This document shows, one piece after another, positions 14,732-24,152 of a stretch of 32,702 nucleotides of DNA (position 1 is the first letter of the stretch; each line of letters begins with the position of its first letter). A program made the position numbers and the translations under genes. The stretch is from positions 1-32,702 of the forward strand of contig CAMWNR010000013.1 in NCBI GenBank assembly GCA_947175665.1, written 5' to 3'. The notes below the pieces were generated by a model. It was given only the letters and a program-made list of their open reading frames with translations, ran no database searches and had not been told where the DNA came from. This DNA is from an uncultured Porphyromonadaceae bacterium. GTDB lineage: Bacteria; Bacteroidota; Bacteroidia; Bacteroidales; Muribaculaceae.

Positions 14732-17224
14732 TTAACGGAGTTCTGCACCGAGATTACGCTGCAGTTGCTCTATGATCTTCTTCATCACAGCGTCTATCTG
14801 CTTATCTTGCAGTGTTTTCTCATCGTCTTGAAGTGTTATAGCCACCGCATACGATTTCTTCCCGGCGGGGAGATTTTTACCCTCGTATACATCAAACAGG
14901 CGCACATCGCGCATCATCTTTCCGCCGGCCTTGCGTATTACCTCTTCTACACGCGCAAATGATGTATCCACATCGAGCAAGAGGGCTAAGTCGCGGCGTA
15001 CCGGCTGTGTCCTGGGCAGCGGTGCATAGAGTACCGTGGTCTTTGATGCGAGACGATAGAGTTCGTTCCAGTTGAGTTCGCAGTATGCTACATCCCCTTC
15101 GAGATCGAAGCGCTTCAGTTCGTTGCGGCTTATAAGGCCGAGCGCGCCCAATTCTTTACCTGCCTTGGTCTCGATGAGGAGTCTGGCTGAGAATATGGCA
15201 TCAGAGTCTTGAGTCATGCGTAGTGATGACAGGCTTATGCCGAGTCTGCGCAACAGATTTTCTACTACCCCTTTAAGGTCGTAGACTGTGGCCGCGGATT
15301 CTTTCTGATTCCATCCGCCGGTGCTATAGTTGCCGGTGAGCCAGAGTGCGAGGTGCATCTCTTCTGAATATCCGGCAAGTGCCTGCTCGGGTTTGGCTTC
15401 GGCTTTGGCGGCATTGTATTCGTAGACGTTACCGAATTCGTACATACGCAGGTCGGTTGCCTTACGGTTTACGTTGTGCGCTATCGATTCGAGACCTCCA
15501 TATAGGAGAGTACGGCGCATCAGCGAGAGGTCACTGCTGAGAGGATTGATAATCTTTACTGCTGTCTCTGCAGGATATACCTCGTTGTTTTCGTAATATG
15601 AGGCTGCTGTCAAGGAGTTATTAAGGATCTCTACAAATCCCTCGGCAGTAAGCATTTCCGATACTGTCTGAGTGAGTTTGTAACTAAAATCGGTATCACC
15701 GCGACGAGAGAGGTTGGCATGCATTTCCGTACCGAACTCTACGTTGTTGTAACCATATACACGCAGTATCTCTTCGACCACATCGCAGGGGCGGGTCACA
15801 TCTACGCGATATGTAGGCACATGCAGTTTGAGAATATCCGGATTCTCGGTCGGCATTACTCCGAATTCCAATGCTTTCAGTATGCAGAGTATGAGCGGTT
15901 CGGGGATATCTTTACCGATAAGTTTACGGCAATAATCAAGTGAAAATTCTACCTCAGAGGGTTCTACGGGGTGCGGATATATATCTACCACGGGACCGCA
16001 TACCTCACCACCGGCAAGTTCCTGAACCATAATGGCAGCCAGGCGCGCTGCAAACAGGGTGATGTTGGGGTCAGTACCTCGCTCGTATCGGAATGAGGCA
16101 TCGGTATTTAACCCATGTCGGCGTGCAGTGCGACGCACGCGTGTAGGATTAAACCATGCACTCTCTATAAATATATCGGTCGCCGTCTCGGTAACACCGG
16201 ATTCCAGACCACCGAATACTCCGGCCATTGCTACCGGGCGCTCGGCATCACAGATCATCATATCTGCGGCCGAGAGGGTACGCTCCACACCATCGAGTGT
16301 AGTAAATTTGGTTCCCTCTTCGCATGTGCGCACTACGATCTTACCCCCTTTGAGAGTATTGAGATCAAAGCAGTGCAGGGGCTGACCGAGTCCGAGCAGG
16401 ATAAAGTTGGTAATATCCACTATATTATTGATCGGGCGCTGCCCTACGGAAATCAGCAGATTGCGTAACCATTCGGGACTCTCCGCAACCTTGACACCGC
16501 GGATGGTAATACCTGAGTAGCGGCCACAACCTTCGGTATCCTTTATCTCAACTTCTATGCCACCATCGGGGCGATCTACACAGAATGCGTTCTCGTCGGG
16601 CAGATGCACCTCCGGGAGTACTGTATTAGGATCTTTTTCAAATAGTTCACGCCATATATGAGCCTTCAAGTCGCGTGCGCAACCGTAATGAGAGGCGGCA
16701 TCCACACGGTTAGGAGTAAGTTCTACCTCCAGACAGTAATCACTTTCGACCTTGAAATATTCTGCAGCGGGAGTGCCGGGAGTCACCTCTTCGGCAAGCA
16801 CCATGATACCGTCATGACTCTCTCCGAGTCCTATTTCATCTTCGGCACAAATCATACCGAATGACTCCACACCTCTGATTTTCGATTTACGTATCTGAAA
16901 CTCTTTGTCACCATCATAAAGAGTTGTACCTACTGTAGCGACAACCACAGTCTGGCCGGCAGCGACATTAGGCGCACCGCATACTATCTGCACCGGCTCT
17001 CCCCCGCCTAAATCTACTGTTGTAATATGCAGATGGTCTGAATCGGGATGATCGATACAGGTAAGAACTTTGCCGATAACGATTCCTCGCAGGCCACCAC
17101 GTATACTCTCTACCTCTTCTACATTGTCGCATTCAAGACCTAAAGAAGTAAACACTGCTGCCAATTCTTTTGGCGAATAATTGAAATCTATGTAGCGTTT
17201 AAGCCACTTATAAGATATATTCAT
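14732..17224 (-). CDS. pheT: Phenylalanyl-tRNA synthetase beta subunit
   Basis: The beta chain of the alpha2-beta2 enzyme that charges tRNA-Phe, 830 aa from the ATG at 17224 (MNISYKWLKRY). The reading frame stays open for 31 more codons upstream, but that stretch lacks family similarity. Domains: EMAP/OB-type tRNA-binding region (about 40-155, with the PDSDHLHI motif), B3/B4 editing domain (about 210-385), B5 domain, the catalytic-like core, and the C-terminal FDX-ACB anticodon-binding domain (about 735-830, with PLPRTQPVRRDLALL). The alpha subunit gene is not beside it, as in many Bacteroidetes. It probably heads a transcript with the YebC-family gene and the 492-aa membrane protein. Confidence 0.96.
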   Translation of the reverse strand: MNISYKWLKRYIDFNYSPKELAAVFTSLGLECDNVEEVESIRGGLRGIVIGKVLTCIDHPDSDHLHITTVDLGGGEPVQIVCGAPNVAAGQTVVVATVGTTLYDGDKEFQIRKSKIRGVESFGMICAEDEIGLGESHDGIMVLAEEVTPGTPAAEYFKVESDYCLEVELTPNRVDAASHYGCARDLKAHIWRELFEKDPNTVLPEVHLPDENAFCVDRPDGGIEVEIKDTEGCGRYSGITIRGVKVAESPEWLRNLLISVGQRPINNIVDITNFILLGLGQPLHCFDLNTLKGGKIVVRTCEEGTKFTTLDGVERTLSAADMMICDAERPVAMAGVFGGLESGVTETATDIFIESAWFNPTRVRRTARRHGLNTDASFRYERGTDPNITLFAARLAAIMVQELAGGEVCGPVVDIYPHPVEPSEVEFSLDYCRKLIGKDIPEPLILCILKALEFGVMPTENPDILKLHVPTYRVDVTRPCDVVEEILRVYGYNNVEFGTEMHANLSRRGDTDFSYKLTQTVSEMLTAEGFVEILNNSLTAASYYENNEVYPAETAVKIINPLSSDLSLMRRTLLYGGLESIAHNVNRKATDLRMYEFGNVYEYNAAKAEAKPEQALAGYSEEMHLALWLTGNYSTGGWNQKESAATVYDLKGVVENLLRRLGISLSSLRMTQDSDAIFSARLLIETKAGKELGALGLISRNELKRFDLEGDVAYCELNWNELYRLASKTTVLYAPLPRTQPVRRDLALLLDVDTSFARVEEVIRKAGGKMMRDVRLFDVYEGKNLPAGKKSYAVAITLQDDEKTLQDKQIDAVMKKIIEQLQRNLGAELR

Positions 17225-17304
17225 AAGTCTGATTTGTATCGTCCCCGCATATTTACACCGGGGATATCGGGTCTGTATTGGCGGTACATTTTTCCGCTGA
17301 ATTG

Positions 17305-17312
17305 CAAAATTA
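17305..17312 (-). promoter_or_regulatory. Possible pheT promoter, -7 box
   Basis: TAATTTTG on the minus strand about 80 bases before the pheT ATG; no TTTG at the ideal distance upstream. Confidence 0.4.
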
Positions 17313-17384
17313 ATCATTTTTCAATTCATTTTCAGCACCGCGAGCCGCTTTTTTATAATATTTTTTTTGTAATTTAAAATTTTA

Positions 17385-17417
17385 TTGATGGAAACACGAT
17401 ATTTTTTGTTAAATTTG
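17385..17417 (+). promoter_or_regulatory. psd promoter
   Basis: TTG (17385-17387), 22 bases, TAAATTTG (17410-17417). Transcription would begin near 17424 and give a leader of about 70 nt. Confidence 0.55.
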
Positions 17418-17436
17418 TGGTGTAGTTAACCCATTT

Positions 17437-17484
17437 ATACTTATGATGGGGTATATTATAAGTATGTTTAGATAATTATATCTA
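17437..17484 (+). promoter_or_regulatory. Two hairpins in the psd leader
   Basis: ATACTTAT (17437-17444) pairs with ATAAGTAT (17458-17465); TAGATA (17469-17474) pairs with TATCTA (17479-17484) over loop ATTA. The second ends eight bases before the psd ATG, so it could affect ribosome access. No ligand-binding class was recognised. Confidence 0.4.
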
Positions 17485-17492
17485 AGTAAGTA

Positions 17493-18158
17493 ATGAAAAT
17501 ACACCACGAAGGCACCAATATACTAATCTTGCTTTTTATCGTACTGGCCGTATTGCAAGTACCGGTATGGCTTTTTTTGCCACCCTGGATTTTGCCGACT
17601 ATCTGCTCGGCTATCTCTCTGCTGGTATATTCGTTTGTTTTCAATTTCTTCAGATGTCCCAAAAGGGTCTTTCACGGTGATGCCACTGACCTTATTGTGA
17701 GTTCGGTCGATGGTAAAATCGTGGCTTTGGAGAAGGTTTTTGAACCTGAGTTTTTAAAATCCGAGGCTATTTTACTCTCGGTATTCATGTCCCCTCTTAA
17801 CGTACATGCAAACTGGTATCCCACTTCGGGTGTTGTAGAATATGTAAAGCATCATAAGGGGAGGTTTCTATCGGCTTATCTACCTAAGAGCAGTACCGAA
17901 AATGAGCGCTCTACCATAGGTATGATGTGTGATAACGGTCAGCGTATTACTATCCGCCAGATTGCCGGAGCAATGGCGCGCAGAATTGTTACTTATGCCG
18001 AAACGGGAGAGAAAGCGACCATCGATGAGCATCTCGGCTTCATTAAGTTCGGCTCCCGCGTAGACCTTTATCTCCCTCTTGATTGCGAAATCCTCGTGAG
18101 TATGGGTCAGACCACTTCGGGAGGTCTTACTCCTGTGGCCCGACTGAAAAGAGGATAA
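17493..18158 (+). CDS. psd: Phosphatidylserine decarboxylase proenzyme
   Basis: A 221-aa inner-membrane protein that converts phosphatidylserine to phosphatidylethanolamine. It has two hydrophobic segments (about 9-28 and 32-52), the conserved VSSVDGKI (69-76) and SPLNVHANWYP (100-110) blocks, and the self-cleavage site FGSRVDL, where cutting between Gly187 and Ser188 would create the pyruvoyl group. The short length and FGSR site fit the archaeal-type/short PSD group rather than the roughly 300-aa E. coli type with LGST. It is followed after 60 nt by pssA, which makes its substrate. The start sits in TAAGTAAGTAATGAAAAT, the same context as dus and the foldback element ends. Confidence 0.94.
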   Translation: MKIHHEGTNILILLFIVLAVLQVPVWLFLPPWILPTICSAISLLVYSFVFNFFRCPKRVFHGDATDLIVSSVDGKIVALEKVFEPEFLKSEAILLSVFMSPLNVHANWYPTSGVVEYVKHHKGRFLSAYLPKSSTENERSTIGMMCDNGQRITIRQIAGAMARRIVTYAETGEKATIDEHLGFIKFGSRVDLYLPLDCEILVSMGQTTSGGLTPVARLKRG

Positions 18159-18218
18159 TCTTCCCCGGAGTTTGCAAGAATATTGCAGACTACCTGTATT
18201 CATCTGACACTTAAAGAA

Positions 18219-18971
18219 ATGAACTGTATTACGAAAAACATACCCAATAGCGTCACATGCCTTAACCTGCTATGCGGCATCACGGCTATTATTTTCGCTT
18301 CCACTCCTTTTGATTATACCGACGCATTACCTCACTGGCAATGGAGCATGATATTTATCGCTTTGGCAAGTGTGGCTGATTTTGCAGATGGCTTTCTCGC
18401 CCGCTTGCTCGGTGCCTATTCTGACCTTGGCAAGCAGTTGGATTCTCTATCAGACAATGTGAGTTTCGGTGTGGCTCCCTCTCTGCTGCTGTTTTTTATA
18501 CTCAAGGCTTATCCGGGCTATCCGGATTGGGCACCGTGGGTGGCACTGACTATCCCGGTGTGCGGTGTCTTGAGATTGGCTAAGTTTAATATCGACTCGC
18601 GCCAGAGTGTAGATTTCATAGGTATGCCGATACCGGCCAATGCTATCTTCTGGATCGGATATTGCGCGATGATTGCCCCCTCTATCGAAATAATGGCTAC
18701 CGGCACCCCGGGGGTAACACTCTCCCCTTGGAGTGACGCTTTGTCAAACCCGTTTATTATAGTTCCGGTGATAGTTGTCGAGGCTTTGATGATGATAAGC
18801 CCCCTGAGAATGTTTTCGCTTAAATTCAAATCTTACGGATTAAAAGAGAACGCTCTTAGATATATTTTATTAGTAAGCACTCTGGCGCTTCTTATCATCT
18901 TTGGTCTGCCGGGTCTGACAGTAACGATAATACTTTACGTGCTTTTATCGTTATGTTATCGTAAGGCTTGA
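18219..18971 (+). CDS. pssA: CDP-diacylglycerol-serine O-phosphatidyltransferase
   Basis: A 250-aa integral membrane enzyme that joins serine to CDP-diacylglycerol to make phosphatidylserine. The CDP-alcohol phosphatidyltransferase signature spans 54-79: DFADGFLAR then G…D with Asp54, Asp57, Asp75 and Asp79 in the metal- and substrate-binding places. Several further hydrophobic segments follow to the C terminus. The ATG at 18219 gives the usual N terminus (NIPNSVTCLNLLCG); a TTG at 18183 in frame is less likely. With psd just upstream it completes the two-step route to phosphatidylethanolamine. Confidence 0.95.
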   Translation: MNCITKNIPNSVTCLNLLCGITAIIFASTPFDYTDALPHWQWSMIFIALASVADFADGFLARLLGAYSDLGKQLDSLSDNVSFGVAPSLLLFFILKAYPGYPDWAPWVALTIPVCGVLRLAKFNIDSRQSVDFIGMPIPANAIFWIGYCAMIAPSIEIMATGTPGVTLSPWSDALSNPFIIVPVIVVEALMMISPLRMFSLKFKSYGLKENALRYILLVSTLALLIIFGLPGLTVTIILYVLLSLCYRKA

Positions 18972-19120
18972 CTTTCGCACCCTCTTTGAGGATGCAAACA
19001 CTCACTGCCCGTGCGATATTTCATCGTCCTGAAATATTTATAGCAGCGAGCATTTATATCGGTGATAACAAAGTTGGTCTTTTAACTGCAGGTTTAATAT
19101 CATATTTTTAGCATTTTCTT

Positions 19121-19561
19121 ATGACTTTTGTCGTAATATTACTTATACTTGTACTGATATGGATGATATTCGGAGACCGGATATCTGCATGGTTCAGACG
19201 CCGCATGATGGAGTCGGTCGAGGATCGTATACGCCAATCTATGGGTATGCCCTCGCGTAAGGAGGAGCGTCGTCGGGAACAGGAAGCCGCCAAACGTCAG
19301 CGACGTAACGATGGCAAATTTCATCGCCCCGATAGTAATAATACTTCTTATGGTCGAAGCAACTCTAATCCTTATCAGGAAGCACCTCACTCTATTTTAC
19401 CCAAGGAGTATGCTGAAGATGTAGAGTATACGGAATATAAGGAGTTTTCTTCGACTACCACTGTAACTTCTGAGACTAAGAGTGATGGCTCTTCGACTAC
19501 ACGTGTAGTTATCGAGGAGCAGGTAACCGATGTGGAATTTGTTGAAATCAAGGAGAGTTAG
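19121..19561 (+). CDS. DUF4834-like small membrane protein
   Basis: A 146-aa protein with an N-terminal membrane helix (2-17, TFVVILLILVLIWMIF), then a basic, Arg/Glu-rich stretch (about 24-65) and an acidic, Ser/Thr-rich tail. It resembles the DUF4834 family of Bacteroidetes, often found near phospholipid genes. No biochemical role is known to me. The preceding 149-nt gap holds two small hairpins (18978-18999 region, and ATATTTCA with TGAAATAT near 19017-19038). Confidence 0.7.
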   Translation: MTFVVILLILVLIWMIFGDRISAWFRRRMMESVEDRIRQSMGMPSRKEERRREQEAAKRQRRNDGKFHRPDSNNTSYGRSNSNPYQEAPHSILPKEYAEDVEYTEYKEFSSTTTVTSETKSDGSSTTRVVIEEQVTDVEFVEIKES

Positions 19562-19652
19562 CGTTATCTCCCGTATCTTTACTCCTGACCTTTTCTGCTT
19601 ATCGGTTTGCAATCGGCGACAATTGTCAGGATACACCCTCAACTTAATTATT

Positions 19653-20588
19653 ATGAAAACTCTTTATGTAAGTGATATGGATGGTACGCTGCTTAACAGC
19701 AATACCGAATTGTCTGCTGCTTCTATTGAGGCTCTCAACCGCGCCATAGCCTCAGGAGCCCTGTTTACTGTGGCTACCGCACGCACTCCGGCTACTCTTT
19801 CGGGTCTCTTACGTAAGGTCGATATGCGCCTGCCGGCAATCGTAATGACGGGTGCTACAACATGGAATCCTGCCGATAATAGTTACAGTAATACTCACCA
19901 TTTCGCGCCTGAGACAGCACGCGAGGTTCTGCAACTTTATCGTTCTCACCGCCTACCTACTTTTGTCTACACCCTCCGGGATAAGATGATCAATATTTAT
20001 CATCTCGGCCCTCTGGCGCTTCAGGAAAAGGATTTTATAGTCAACCGTCTGCATTCTCCTTATAAGAAGTTTCATCTCACACCTCTGCAACAACGCCAGT
20101 TAGAGTGCTGGCAAGATGAGAATCTGCCTCAGAATATCGACAAAATCTGGGAGGAAAGTTTTCTGAATATTCCGCCCCGCCTATCTGATGCGGTATTATT
20201 CTTTGCCATGCAACCGGAATCAATAGGTATTGAAGTAGCACAAAAGTTGCATAATATCCCTCATATTAATCCGGTATATTATTATGATACCATATATCCG
20301 GGCAATGTTATGATCGAAGCCTTTCCCGAAGCCGCTACAAAGGCTAAGGCTTTACGCTCCCTTGCCGATACTCTGGGAGTAGATAGGATAGTGGCTTTTG
20401 GCGATAATATCAATGATATACCTATGCTTAAGATGGCTGATGTGGCAGTGGCGGTAGATAATGCCATACCGGAGGTCAAGGAGATTGCTGATGTTGTAAT
20501 CGGGAGCAATAACGATAATGCCGTGGCTGAGTATATTTTACAGGATCATCTGGCATCGGCCGGCTCTCAACAAATATTGGAATTCTGA
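19653..20588 (+). CDS. Cof-type HAD-IIB sugar/nucleotide phosphatase
   Basis: A 311-aa cytosolic phosphatase of the HAD superfamily, subfamily IIB (Cof type). Motif I is SDMDGT (7-12) with nucleophile Asp8 and acid/base Asp10; motif II is TARTP; motif IV is FGDNINDIPML near the C terminus, with a lysine-bearing EAFPEAATKAKAL before it. The large central cap fits IIB enzymes, which act on sugar phosphates, PLP or similar small substrates; the exact substrate cannot be read. The frame is open further upstream, but the ATG at 19653 gives the true family N terminus. Its TGA overlaps the kinase ATG (TGATG). Confidence 0.9.
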   Translation: MKTLYVSDMDGTLLNSNTELSAASIEALNRAIASGALFTVATARTPATLSGLLRKVDMRLPAIVMTGATTWNPADNSYSNTHHFAPETAREVLQLYRSHRLPTFVYTLRDKMINIYHLGPLALQEKDFIVNRLHSPYKKFHLTPLQQRQLECWQDENLPQNIDKIWEESFLNIPPRLSDAVLFFAMQPESIGIEVAQKLHNIPHINPVYYYDTIYPGNVMIEAFPEAATKAKALRSLADTLGVDRIVAFGDNINDIPMLKMADVAVAVDNAIPEVKEIADVVIGSNNDNAVAEYILQDHLASAGSQQILEF

Positions 20589-21814
20589 TGCGCAAAATCA
20601 CCCTATATGATAATCAGCGGTCGGGCAAAGTGATATTTCTTATTATCGCTCTGTTAGCAGTTATCGCTGTGATGCTTATCAGCAATAATCTGGTAAAATC
20701 GCTTGCTCAGCAGGAGAAGGAGCGCATGAATGTCTGGGCTAAGGCTACAGAGCGGCTCGCTCAGTCTCAAGGTGATGCGGATTTTGAGTTTTTGCTCACC
20801 ATTATCGAGCAAAACAATTCCATTCCGGTCTTGGTGTCTGATGAGAATTTTAATATTATCGAGTATCGTAATTTCAATCTGCCTGATAAGAGCGATGAGG
20901 CTTCTCCGGGTTTTGAGGAGTTGTCTGAGCGCAATCGGACATACCTGATCAAGCGACTCAAATCGCAGGGTGGCGATACTCCTCTGCATGAGATGGCGCG
21001 CAATAATCCGCATTTTATAGAGGTTGTGCTGGCAGAGAATACCTCGCAGTACATATATTATGAGGATTCTATATTGCTTAAACGCCTGAGTTGGTATCCG
21101 TATGTGCAATTGGCCGTGATGCTGACGCTTATCATAATTATTTATTTTGCAGTTATTTACACTAAGCGCGCGGAGCAAAATCGTGTCTGGGTCGGTCTAT
21201 CTAAGGAAACTGCCCACCAACTCGGGACACCCATATCCTCGCTTATGGCCTGGACTCAATATCTTGAGGCTACCGGAGCCGATGCGGAAGTGACCCGTGA
21301 GATTGATAAGGATGTACGGAGATTATCGGTGATTGCCGAACGATTTTCCAAGATCGGCTCTATTCCCGAATTAAATCTGGAGTATATCAATGATGTAGTG
21401 GGGTCTTCGCTCGATTATATGAAAAACCGTATCTCGGGCAAAGTCTCTATCAATATGCACCTTGATGCGGATGATCATGGCGTGAAACTTTCCAGACCAC
21501 TGTTTGAGTGGGTCATGGAGAACCTGACAAAAAATGCCGTAGACGCCATGGATGGTGAGGGTAAAATAGATATTACTACCGGCACCGATAAGTCGGGAGT
21601 CTTTATTGAGGTTAAGGATACCGGTAAGGGGATACCGCGTAAGAATTTCAAAACGGTGTTTAATCCCGGTTTTACTACTAAAAAACGCGGCTGGGGACTC
21701 GGTCTGACCCTCGTTAAACGTATCATTGAGGAGTATCACGGCGGTAGAATTTATGTAAAATCTTCCGAACCGGGACAGGGTACGACTTTCCGCATAGAAT
21801 TCCCCTCTTTTTAA
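20588..21814 (+). CDS. Membrane sensor histidine kinase
   Basis: A 408-aa sensor kinase. Membrane segments at 15-33 and 171-190 bound a periplasmic sensor domain of about 135 residues. The H box is KETAHQLGTPISSL with His210; the N box is ENLTKNAVDAM (Asn316); the G1 box is VKDTGKGI (Asp344); the F/G2 region is FNPGFTTKKRGWGLGL. No HAMP domain is evident between the second helix and the H box. No response regulator gene lies next to it. It is coupled to the HAD gene by a one-base overlap, and its stop codon is directly followed by the rpoN ATG, so the kinase and sigma-54 are probably made together. Confidence 0.93.
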   Translation: MRKITLYDNQRSGKVIFLIIALLAVIAVMLISNNLVKSLAQQEKERMNVWAKATERLAQSQGDADFEFLLTIIEQNNSIPVLVSDENFNIIEYRNFNLPDKSDEASPGFEELSERNRTYLIKRLKSQGGDTPLHEMARNNPHFIEVVLAENTSQYIYYEDSILLKRLSWYPYVQLAVMLTLIIIIYFAVIYTKRAEQNRVWVGLSKETAHQLGTPISSLMAWTQYLEATGADAEVTREIDKDVRRLSVIAERFSKIGSIPELNLEYINDVVGSSLDYMKNRISGKVSINMHLDADDHGVKLSRPLFEWVMENLTKNAVDAMDGEGKIDITTGTDKSGVFIEVKDTGKGIPRKNFKTVFNPGFTTKKRGWGLGLTLVKRIIEEYHGGRIYVKSSEPGQGTTFRIEFPSF

Positions 21815-23260
21815 ATGGCACAGGAACTGCAACAAAATCAAAAATTAGGTCAGCATCTGACTCTTAAGCAAATACGATTCGTACGTTTGCTTGAACTCAA
21901 TGCGCCCGAACTTGACGAAGCGGTAGAAAAAGAACTGGAGGATAATCCTGCACTTGAACCGCTCGACTCTGCAGTCAACCAAGATAAGGACTATAAGGAT
22001 AATACCCCGTTCTACCTGCGCAGAGCATCCAACTCCTCTCCGGATACTCCTCAATATGATTTCACACCGGCTGATACCTCGGAATCTCTTTACGATTATC
22101 TTGAGCGGCAGATCGATGAAAAGACCCTCCCTCCCACCATCGCAGCCACGGCCAAATACATAGTCGGCAACCTCGATTCCAACGGATATCTGCAGCGTCC
22201 GTTAGCGGGCATTATTGATGATCTCGCTTTTAATCACGACATTATCATTGATGATAAAACCGCTGATGCTGCATTGAGCGCTGTCCAATCTCTCGACCCT
22301 CCCGGTGTGGGTGCCCGCAATCTGCAGCAGACACTTCTGCTGCAGTTATACCGCATGCCGCAGTCTGTGACCCGCAATGACGCTATCGAAATACTGAATG
22401 ATTATTTTGAACCTTTCTCCATGCGGCATTCCCATAAGATTTTGTCGGGAATGAAAATCACACGCCGGCGCCTTGATGAGGCAAATCAACTTATCCTGAC
22501 ATTAAACCCGAAGCCGGGGGCTTCTTTTGGAGGTCATGCCGAGACTTCGGCCGGTGTTATCATTCCGGACTTTATCATCTCGAGAGATGATAATGACTTC
22601 TCTATCACCCTCAATAACCGTATCCCGGAACTGACCATTCAGGAGAGTTTCTCAGAGGCTATGAGAGGTGTGGAGCGTAGAAGAGGGAGACCAAAAAAGG
22701 GTACGGAATTCATATCGTCAAGATATAACGATGCTCGCGATTTCATACAGATACTCCGACAGCGACAGCAAACTATGCTGAGCGTTATGACGGCTATTTT
22801 ACACTGGCAGAAGCAGTATTTTGAATCGGGCGACATATACACTCTGCGCCCCATGATGATACGGGATCTCAGCAACGTCACCGGTCTGGATCCCTCAGTC
22901 ATATCACGAGCCACTACCAACAAGTATGTCGACACCCCCTGGGGTGCGATAATACCCCTGCGCTCCCTTTTTAGCGATACGGTAAATCAAACTGATGATG
23001 AACCCTCAGAAACCAAACAACCCGATGAGAATCAGGAAGATAATACCGCACCGCCCAATACCGTTGATGCGCTAACAAATCGTCAGATAGAAGGATTGAT
23101 CAGTACTATTGTAGATGAGGAAGACAAGCGACATCCACTGAGTGATGAAAAAATACGCCGCCTATTGGCCGATAAAGGCTACGATATTTCCCGACGCACA
23201 ATTGCAAAATATCGCGACCGCCAAGGGATACTTGTGGCACGCCTGCGAAAATCCCTCTGA
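21815..23260 (+). CDS. rpoN: RNA polymerase sigma-54 factor
   Basis: A 481-aa sigma-54 factor, which directs polymerase to -24/-12 promoters and needs an ATP-driven activator. Region I is at the N terminus (QNQKLGQHLTLKQIRFVRLLEL, first 30 residues), the core-binding and helix-turn-helix parts follow, and the RpoN box RRTIAKYRD lies at 460-468. Between the LRSLFSD segment and TNRQIEGLI, at about 388-420, there is an acidic low-complexity stretch (DDEPSETKQPDENQEDNT), which I think is longer than usual in this family. It starts on the base after the kinase stop codon. Confidence 0.96.
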   Translation: MAQELQQNQKLGQHLTLKQIRFVRLLELNAPELDEAVEKELEDNPALEPLDSAVNQDKDYKDNTPFYLRRASNSSPDTPQYDFTPADTSESLYDYLERQIDEKTLPPTIAATAKYIVGNLDSNGYLQRPLAGIIDDLAFNHDIIIDDKTADAALSAVQSLDPPGVGARNLQQTLLLQLYRMPQSVTRNDAIEILNDYFEPFSMRHSHKILSGMKITRRRLDEANQLILTLNPKPGASFGGHAETSAGVIIPDFIISRDDNDFSITLNNRIPELTIQESFSEAMRGVERRRGRPKKGTEFISSRYNDARDFIQILRQRQQTMLSVMTAILHWQKQYFESGDIYTLRPMMIRDLSNVTGLDPSVISRATTNKYVDTPWGAIIPLRSLFSDTVNQTDDEPSETKQPDENQEDNTAPPNTVDALTNRQIEGLISTIVDEEDKRHPLSDEKIRRLLADKGYDISRRTIAKYRDRQGILVARLRKSL

Positions 23261-23284
23261 TTTTGCATTTTTTTCAAAAAATAA

Positions 23285-23315
23285 TTGGCTATAATGCAAT
23301 TATTTCCTAACTTTG
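23285..23315 (+). promoter_or_regulatory. Promoter of the TPR-protein gene
   Basis: TTG (23285-23287), 20 bases, TAACTTTG (23308-23315). It lies between rpoN and the next gene and would give a leader of about 95 nt. Confidence 0.7.
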
Positions 23316-23415
23316 CAATTCAGAGCGCAGAAGTGCCGCGGTTATTCGTAAACCTCCATTTCAGGCGACTCTTCAAAATTTGTTTCACCAACGATTATTT
23401 CCAATAACGTCAAAA

Positions 23416-24096
23416 ATGGCAAATAACGATCAAAATCAAGAGTTGAACGCTATCGACAATCTCAACTCTACTCTCACCTCTGCCGGCGAGACTGTAGCAA
23501 ACAATAAGAAAATCCTATACTGGGCTTTAGGCATCATCGTAGCAATCGCAGCGTGCGGTGCAGCATATATGTGGCTCTATCAAATCCCTACTACCAAGAA
23601 TTCACAGGCTGCCTATGATCAGGTTATGGTTAAAGCAGCGGGCAACGATTCTATCGCTACCGCTGAGTATGCCAAAGTCGCTGATAAATATTCACGTACC
23701 GATGCCGGTCATCTTGCAGCACTTCAGGCTGCTGTAGGTTATTACGATCTCGGCAAATATAAAGAGTCTATCAAATACATTGATAAGTTCTCAAGCGATG
23801 ACGATGTTATGAATGCGCAATCAAAAGTGCTTCTGGGTGATGCAAACGTAAACTTAAAGCAATACGACGCTGCTCTTACTGCTTATAACGCTGCCCTCCG
23901 CATCGCTTCAGGCAATGACCAGATTGCTCCCGTAGTACTCTGGAAAGAAGCAAATGTATATGATGCGCAGAAGAATTATGCAAAGGCTCTTGAGTGTTAC
24001 GAGCAGATTAAGAATTCTTATCCCTCTTTCAATCTCGGCAATGGCATGAGCATTGATGCTTACATCGCTCGTGAGCAGGCACGTCTGGGTAAATAA
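23416..24096 (+). CDS. Membrane-anchored tetratricopeptide repeat protein
   Basis: A 226-aa protein with a short cytosolic N terminus, one membrane helix (33-54, ILYWALGIIVAIAACGAAYMW) and a periplasmic part made of TPR-like helical hairpins (for example AALQAAVGYYDLGKYKESIKY, VLLGDANVNLKQYDAALTAY, WKEANVYDAQKNYAKALECY, shown here only by their order). This layout is like YfgM/tetratricopeptide anchor proteins that help periplasmic folding, but the role is not certain. The ATG at 23416 was chosen because the in-frame extension to 23380 lacks similarity and lies within the leader. It has its own promoter and terminator. Confidence 0.88.
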   Translation: MANNDQNQELNAIDNLNSTLTSAGETVANNKKILYWALGIIVAIAACGAAYMWLYQIPTTKNSQAAYDQVMVKAAGNDSIATAEYAKVADKYSRTDAGHLAALQAAVGYYDLGKYKESIKYIDKFSSDDDVMNAQSKVLLGDANVNLKQYDAALTAYNAALRIASGNDQIAPVVLWKEANVYDAQKNYAKALECYEQIKNSYPSFNLGNGMSIDAYIAREQARLGK

Positions 24097-24152
24097 ATCA
24101 TCTCAAGCAAAAACATCCATAAAATAATAAAACACATTTTGCTTATTTTATG

